Positions 58,392 through 64,000 of a stretch of 64,000 nt of DNA are shown piece by piece. Numbering within the stretch: the stretch's first letter is position 1; every line of letters starts with the position of its first letter. This stretch comes from Nageia nagi (Eukaryota > Pinophyta). A program made the position numbers and the translations under genes. Under the pieces are notes generated by a model. That model was not told the origin of the DNA. It saw nothing but the letters and a program-made list of their open reading frames with translations, and made no database searches. Where the stretch lies: the NCBI GenBank assembly GCA_050084985.1, contig JBITNC010000001.1:8742001-8806000 (forward strand), written 5' to 3'.

Positions 58392-58559
58392 GATATAATC
58401 TGATTAAACAAAAATATAATTCCTAGAGATCTAATCCCATTCGAAGGGTTATTCAATAGAAATGACCAAGTAAGAAGAAAGGGTATAATTATAAACCCCA
58501 ATAATCATAAGGAGTATGAAATTCTTCCCAATTTTTTTTAAAAAATTGGCATATGTAAC

Positions 58560-59240
58560 AACCTTGACCAAATCAAAGAGATTGTTTAGTTGTGCAGAGT
58601 TTTTACTGATGTAATTGCTTGGTCATATGATGAACTAAAGGTTTTTGATAAATATATAATTTAGCATATGATAGAATTTATTGAAGATTCCAAGCCTATT
58701 AGATAGAAGTAAAGGTTAGTAAACCCCAAGATTGAAGTGGTGATGAAATAAGAAGTTCTAAAATTGTATAAAGCTAGTATCATATATCCTATTAAACATT
58801 TTACATGGGTGGAAAACTTGGTCATAGTTACAAAGAAAAATGGAGAGATTTGATTATGTGTGGATTTTAGAGGTTTAAATAGAGTCTCATTAAAATATTA
58901 TTATCCTCTACTACCTATAGAAAAAATATTGAATACTATGGCTAGACTGAAAAGATTCTCATTACTAGATGATTTTTCGAGGTGTAACCAAGTTTGGGTA
59001 AAAAATGAAGATCAATTTAATACAAATTTTACAACCAAATGGGGAATGTTTGCTTTCCAAAGAATGCCTTTCAAATTATAAACTGTAAGAGAAACCTTTC
59101 AAAGAGATATGGACTATGCTTTTGGAGAAATGGTAAATAAAAGTGTGCTAGTATATTTGGATGATATCATTATTTTCTCTCACAACAGAAGTTTCCATAT
59201 GCAGCATCTAAAGTAGGCTTTTATCAAATGCAGAAGGTAT
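58560..59240 (+). pseudogene. Element G reverse transcriptase, broken
   Basis: Upstream marker VFTDVIAWSYDELK, then EVLKLYKASIIYPIKH, VDFRGLNRVSLKYYYPLLP, FSLLDDFSRCNQV, TTKWGMFAFQRMPFKL, stop, and catalytic VLVYLDDIIIFS near 59150. Stops near 58589, 58663, 58703, 58751, 58853 and 59080. The DFSRCNQV and YLDD residues are kept. Confidence 0.85.
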
Positions 59241-59244
59241 GGAA

Positions 59245-59940
59245 TTTTTGTAAATTCAAAAAAGTCTATTTTTATAGTAGATGAGGGAAAACTTCTTGGA
59301 CATGTCATTTCAAAAGAAGGTTGGGCTATTGATCCAAATAGGATAGAAGCAGTAGATAAACTATCTCTCCCTTTAAACAAAAAGGACTTACAATCTTTTC
59401 TAGGACAAATTAACTTTCTAAGAAGATTTGTTTAAGATTTTTCAAGAATTGTTAAGCCTATTACTCTCATGTTAAAGAAAAATGCTATGTTCAAATGGAC
59501 TAAAGAAGGAATAAAAGCATTTCAAAGAATCGAGTTTGCAATAACTAGGGTGCTTATCTTAAGGAACCTAAAATTCAGCAAAGAATTCATTTTGTATGCT
59601 CTAGTTCAAGTATTGCAACCATCCTAATGCAAAAATTTAAAAAGAATGAGGAATATCCTATTACTTTTTCAATCAAACTATGAATAAGAGCAAAGAGAAG
59701 TACACTTTCATAGAAAAATAGGTCCTAGCAATACTAAAGTCTTTGGGAAAGTTGAAACATTATATAAGACAAAGCAGAGTCCTAGTCTTAACTATACATC
59801 TAGATGTTAGATCTTATATAATGCAAGGAGAAATTAGGGAGGAGAGACCTGTATGGATCTCTAAAATATAAGATATGATGTGGAAATTAGACCTACTAAA
59901 CTCATAAGCGAAAAGGCCCTTTGTGAATAATTAGCCAAAG
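59245..59940 (+). pseudogene. Element G RT connection and ordinary RNase H, broken
   Basis: KLLGHVISKEGWAIDPNRIE and LQSFLGQINFLRRFV, then FKWTKEGIKAFQRIEFAIT, and FSKEFILYA near 59580 where the RNase H Asp would be; the frame changes there. Only scattered motifs can be read beyond that. Confidence 0.75.
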
Positions 59941-60179
59941 ATATCGTAGAAGCAAAAGATAGTGTATTTCATCGAATAAGTAATTTTGGATGAGGAACTA
60001 GGTATGAAGGAAAATGATTGGATGGGCCAATTAAATAGGCATTTCAATTTTGTAAACTACCCACACATTTGAACATATCATAGAGGAGAAAATTTAAAAT
60101 CCATGCCCAAAATTATACAAAAATTGACCAAGTGTTGTATAGGAGAAATCATGATGGAATGTTACTGAGATGTATACCT

Positions 60180-61250
60180 TCATCTAAGATAGCAAAGCTG
60201 ATCGAAGAGTTTCATTTCAAGGGATTTGAAGGTCATTATTTTGGTTATACAATAGTGGGTAAAATAATTCAAGCAGGTTATTATTAGCCCACTATGTTCA
60301 AAGATGCTTTTATAAAGGTTCAATGTTGCGAGAAATGTTAGAGGTTTGTAGGTAGGAAGAGAAAGGTGGCTTTACCATTAGAACAAATCTAGGTGGAAGA
60401 ACCTTTCCAATAGTAAGGATTAGAATTTATTGGAATTATTAATCCAAATTCCTCAATCAAGCATAAATTCATCCTCACTACCATCGACTATTTCACTAGA
60501 TGGGCCAAAGGAGAAGCTGTGAAAGAGGCAAATTAAAAAACTATTCTAAAATTCATTGAAAGGCTAATTACCAGGTATGGAATTCCTTAAATGATCATAT
60601 TTGACAATGGCTTGGCATTTATAGGGATAAATATCACCAATTTTGCTATGAGGTATGGAATCTACTAAAAAACTTCTTCAAATTACTATCCACAAGGTAA
60701 TGGACTCACTGAATCGATAAATAAGAATTTCTTAAGGATTATTAAGAGGACTATAGAGGATAATTCTTGAACTTGGCATGAGAAGCTGAATTGGTCATTA
60801 TGGGTAGATAGAATCACTATAAAGTTGGCTATTAAGGCCAATCCATATATGTTGGTATATGGAAAAAGGGATTTGCTACCAAGTCATATAGAGCTTCTTG
60901 CTCTGACAATACTTCAAGAGTATGATGAAGAATTTGAACCACTTCAAGCATGGATGAATGAACTATTACATCTAGAAGAATCCTAGAATAAGGCATATAT
61001 AGATTTACAAAGAGAAATGAAGTTGTAATGAAATGATTTGATACCTAAAAAGCCTCTTCAAACATCTTTAAAGAAGGAGACCTTATCTTAAAATGGGACA
61101 AAGATAGAGCCAAACCTAAAAAATATAAGAAGTTTGAATCTTTATGGTTAGGATGATACATCATAGCTAAATGCATTAGAAGAAACACCTCCAAAATAAC
61201 CAAATTGAATGGATGGAAGCTACCAATTTCAATAAATAGGTAACATTTGA
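60180..61250 (+). pseudogene. Element G integrase, broken
   Basis: Zinc-binding region EEFHFKGFEGHYF to CCEKC; core FILTTIDYFTRWAKGEAV (first Asp), MIIFDNGLAFIG (second Asp), NYYPQGNGLTESINKNFL (Glu). RIIKRTIEDNS and YGKRDLLPSHIELLAL follow. Stops near 60286, 60340, 60538, 60590, 60667 and 60768. All three catalytic residues remain. Confidence 0.83.
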
Positions 61251-61813
61251 AACATTACAAGCCCACATGGGCGGGAAAATGCCTTTAAAAGAGAATTTAC
61301 TACCCATGTAAATATTGTAAATATGATATGTTTTGCATTTAATTTTTAAAGTAGCAATACATTTTGTTCAATAATCATATTAATAGCTTAGGGCATTTTT
61401 AGCACCATTGGAATCAGGTTCCCAAGAACAAGAACAAGAATCCAAAGTCAATGGAGTTGTTATGGGATACTAAAATAACAACTTAGAACAAGAATCCAAA
61501 GGCACTGCAAAAGATAAGTGTCCTATTTTTGGATTTAATCATATCAATCATACACTAATGGGTTGGGGATCATGTATTTTATTCCCCATAGATGTTTATC
61601 AATTCCAAAATTGATAGAGCTAACAAAAGGGGCATTTGATCCTACAATCAGGTTCGTAAGAAATTTACAAGGGAGGGTAATTCTTAGTCTAGACCCCATG
61701 TCTCTAGCAAGCACTTTTAATCCACCTACCCCATTTTATCCCCCTATATTGATAAATTGGGATATAAGACCAAGCTCCAACATGAGGATAAATATCCTAT
61801 CTTGGTTAAATAG

Positions 61814-62282
61814 TGAAAGAATTAGCACTACTCTAATCCTCAAGGTTCAAGACTAGGAAGCTCAATCACACAACATTCACATAAGATAACACAAGTGTAA
61901 TGTGGTTCCTCCCTCCTTGGGAGTACATCCACAACTAGTATCTCAATTCTCAGGTATGCCCCTCTTACAACTATTCTTTCCTCTCCTACACAACCTAGTA
62001 GAGTAATCTTACTCCAAAACTTAGATGTGTTACAAGAGGAGAGGCCCTCTATTTATAGCTTGAGAGCACCTCCCTAACCTCCCTTTAACCCAATGGTAAG
62101 GTTAGGGTTACAATAAATGCATGACCTAACTTTAACCTACCAACTAACCCCATGGTTAGGTCAAAGTCCACACATAATAAAGAATTCAATTAATCCCTTA
62201 AGGTATCTACATATCCTTTAAGTGATTAATTGAACTTACAAGGAGTTTAGATATTCACAATATTTCATTACAAATTCTAACA
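61814..62282 (-). repeat. Element H 3' LTR
   Basis: Same family as the F LTRs. The final ~100 bases of U5 (61814-61905) differ from both F copies; the rest is closely similar. It contains the same CTATAAATAG box. Confidence 0.9.
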
Positions 62283-62292
62283 CTCCCTCTTA
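62283..62292 (-). other. Element H polypurine tract
   Basis: TAAGAGGGAG on the minus strand, one change from the F tract. Confidence 0.75.
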
Positions 62293-62772
62293 ATGCAATA
62301 TTGGGATAGAGCGTAGAAGAAAGAAAGAGAGAGATAAGAGAGAGTTCTCCTCCATAGAGATACAAGTGGAGATGAGAACATTTACATATTTGAGAATCTT
62401 TTTGAGAACTAGTATGAGACTGACTACATTATCATTTGACAAAATGGTTTACAATATAATCATTAACCACAACTGGTTTCACTATACATAGTAGTCGATC
62501 AACTTTAAGCTGACATGTGAGTCTCCATGAGCTTGCTTTCACAAGGTGAGTAACCTGCATTTTTGAAGAAGATCCTACATGCTACAAGCAACTCATGAAC
62601 AAAATCAGTTAGATGCATCATATATTCAAATAAGAGAATCAAATAATGCTATCTTATAAATAACTGATTAATGGTGCACTATAAGTCATCACGGAGATGC
62701 AAGCCATCACTCATAGTCACCTGTTGTATATAGACATGTGTTGATTATTAATAGAGCATAAAAATTATACAA

Positions 62773-63145
62773 TGAGTTTCTCACGTAGAGCAAACTCACC
62801 ACGGAGGTATGGAATGTACAACAAGTTCCTCACGCAGAGTGAACTTACCATGGAGGTATATTAATTATATGCTCAAAAAATTATACAACAAGTTTCTCAT
62901 GCAAAGAAAACTCACCATAGAGGTATAAAATGTACAACAAGTTTGTCATGTAGAGCAAACTTACCATGGAGGTGTAAAATGTACAACAAGTTTGTCATGC
63001 AGAGCAAACTTACCATGGAGGTATAAATATGTACAACAAGTTTGTCACGCAGAGCAAACTTACCATGGAGGTATAAAATAATCAACACTCTATAACAATA
63101 ATTGTACAATAAGTTTGTCATGCAGAGCAAACTTACCATAGAGGT
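62773..63145 (-). repeat. Seven-unit hairpin repeat array in element H
   Basis: Same units as in element F, seven instead of ten. Arm pairs: TGAGTTT/AAACTCA, AAGTTC/GAACTT, one imperfect AAGTTT/AAACTC, then four AAGTTTG/CAAACTT, the last extended to eight pairs (TAAGTTTG/CAAACTTA). Confidence 0.87.
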
Positions 63146-63204
63146 ATAGAATGTACAATCAAAAAAGGCCTCTTAGAGGTGAAGTTGTCATCACTAACAA
63201 AATT

Positions 63205-63989
63205 TCAAACTTCACTCCCCCTTGAGGGCAACTTCACCAACCTGAGAGAATCCCTAAGCTTGTTGAACTGAGCTTCAGGAAGGGGCTTGGTGAATAAATC
63301 ATCAGAGTTTTTAGTAGATGGACAATACTCCAAGTGTATGATGTCATCTAGAACCTTCTCCCTGATAAAATGGGCTTGGATTTCCACATGTTTGGTTCTC
63401 TGATGGAACACAGGATTCTTAGCCAAAGAGATAACTAATTGATTGTCTAAAGAAATAAGAGATGGTCCATTTTGCTTATACCTAATTTTGTTTCAAAGAT
63501 GCCTCAGCCAAATAGCTTCTTGGGTAGCAACAGACATGGCTCGATATTCGGCTTCGGTGGTAGAAAGAGTCATAGTAGGTTGCTTCTTGGAAGCCCAAGA
63601 GATAGCACTTGAACCAATGCTGAACACATATGCAGAGGTTGATTTTCTGTCATCTCTATCTCCCCATAATCAAAATCTGAGAACCCTGAGAGAACAATTG
63701 AGGGCACTTTGGAATACTTAAGAGCAAGATCCTTTGTCCCTACCACATACCTCAAGATTTTCTTCATAGAATTGAGGTGTTCAACATATGGTTTTTACAT
63801 GAATCATGCCATCAGATTCACTACAAAGGCAATATCAGGTCGAGAGATAGTCAGATACAGAAGACTACCAATCAATTGCCTATAAGCTGTAGCATCAGCC
63901 AACTGAGAATCTGAGCTCAGTGATACAATGATTCTAGGAGAAATAGGTATTGCAGCATATCTACACTCCTCCATTCCAAACTTTTGCAA
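63205..63989 (-). pseudogene. Element H RT end and RNase H, broken
   Basis: Matches F pol 34022-34820. Reads YRQLIGSLLYLTISRPDIAF, then FM, stop, KPYVEHLN (Gln codon turned to TAA), [25 protein letters not shown], a one-base loss in a C-run near 63663, and NPVFHQRTKHVEIQ to LPSRGSEV. It keeps Gln where F has a stop at 34694. Confidence 0.88.
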
Positions 63990-64000
63990 GATGTCTGATA

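Larger units (their letters stand above)
55520..61813 (+). mobile_element. Element G: Tat-like Ty3/gypsy element, internal region
   Basis: Order on the + strand: gag, protease, additional RNase H, RT, RNase H, integrase. The left boundary is uncertain: CCAACA at 55513-55518 followed by TTGGTGTTATTATTTT could be an LTR end and primer site, which would put 54463-55518 in or near the LTR. The right end is interrupted by element H at 61814. All domains carry stops, without large deletions. 54836-55519 shows only scattered open stretches. Confidence 0.82.
61814..64000 (-). mobile_element. Element H: second copy of the F family, cut by the window end
   Basis: 3' LTR 61814-62282, polypurine tract, hairpin array and the C-terminal part of pol, all on the minus strand and collinear with 32420-34900. 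It is inserted in the 3' region of element G; the pentamer before it is AATAG. The 5' half lies beyond the window, so I cannot tell whether the PPR fragment is shared. Confidence 0.92.

Overview
The window is intergenic or heterochromatic DNA from a large plant nuclear genome. It holds no intact host gene, rRNA or tRNA gene. Almost every base that can be assigned belongs to LTR retrotransposons of the plant Ty1/copia and Ty3/gypsy superfamilies: copia gag of UBN2 type, copia polyproteins with the DD35E integrase, Tat-type gypsy elements with an extra RNase H, and primer-binding sites complementary to initiator tRNA-Met. The AT-rich sequence, deep nesting and heavy decay suit a large-genome seed plant, possibly a gymnosperm. 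That last point is an inference.

Layout. (A) 1-12069: a decayed gypsy element on the + strand, its 5' LTR cut by the window edge, split by (B) 5192-10548, a young copia element (+) with target duplication CAAAC and a single nonsense codon. 12070-14350: non-coding DNA with degenerate ~200-bp repeats, a TATA box and a small broken reading frame (Y). (C) 14351-24273: a copia element (-) with duplication GAACA, 2.3-kb LTRs carrying a ~700-bp array of 14-bp units, and a long gag with coiled coil and three CCHC knuckles. 24279-28226: the rest of Y, then an unclassified decayed retroelement (X). (D) 28227-51806: a copia element (+), ~5 kb once its insert is removed, interrupted in its reverse transcriptase by (E) 31554-50129, a Tat-like gypsy element (-). 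E is itself interrupted by (F) 32420-41585, a copia element (-) with duplication AAGTA. 51812-54462: undefined DNA with one solo LTR. (G) ~55520-61813: a Tat-like gypsy element (+) whose extra RNase H lies before the RT. (H) 61814-64000: a second copy of the F family (-), cut by the window end.

The nesting X > D > E > F gives a relative history. By eye the LTR pairs differ by about 12% in D and much less in F, as the insertion order requires. Most damage is C-to-T type nonsense codons, as expected for methylated, silenced repeats.

The most interesting signals are inside the F/H family. First, an array of ~50-65-bp units lies between the pol stop and the 3' LTR; each unit contains an inverted repeat whose arms covary between units, which suggests a selected hairpin. 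Second, a broken fragment of a pentatricopeptide-repeat (PPR) host gene lies between the F 5' LTR and gag, apparently captured by the retrotransposon. The two Tat-type elements, E and G, also show opposite placements of the extra RNase H.
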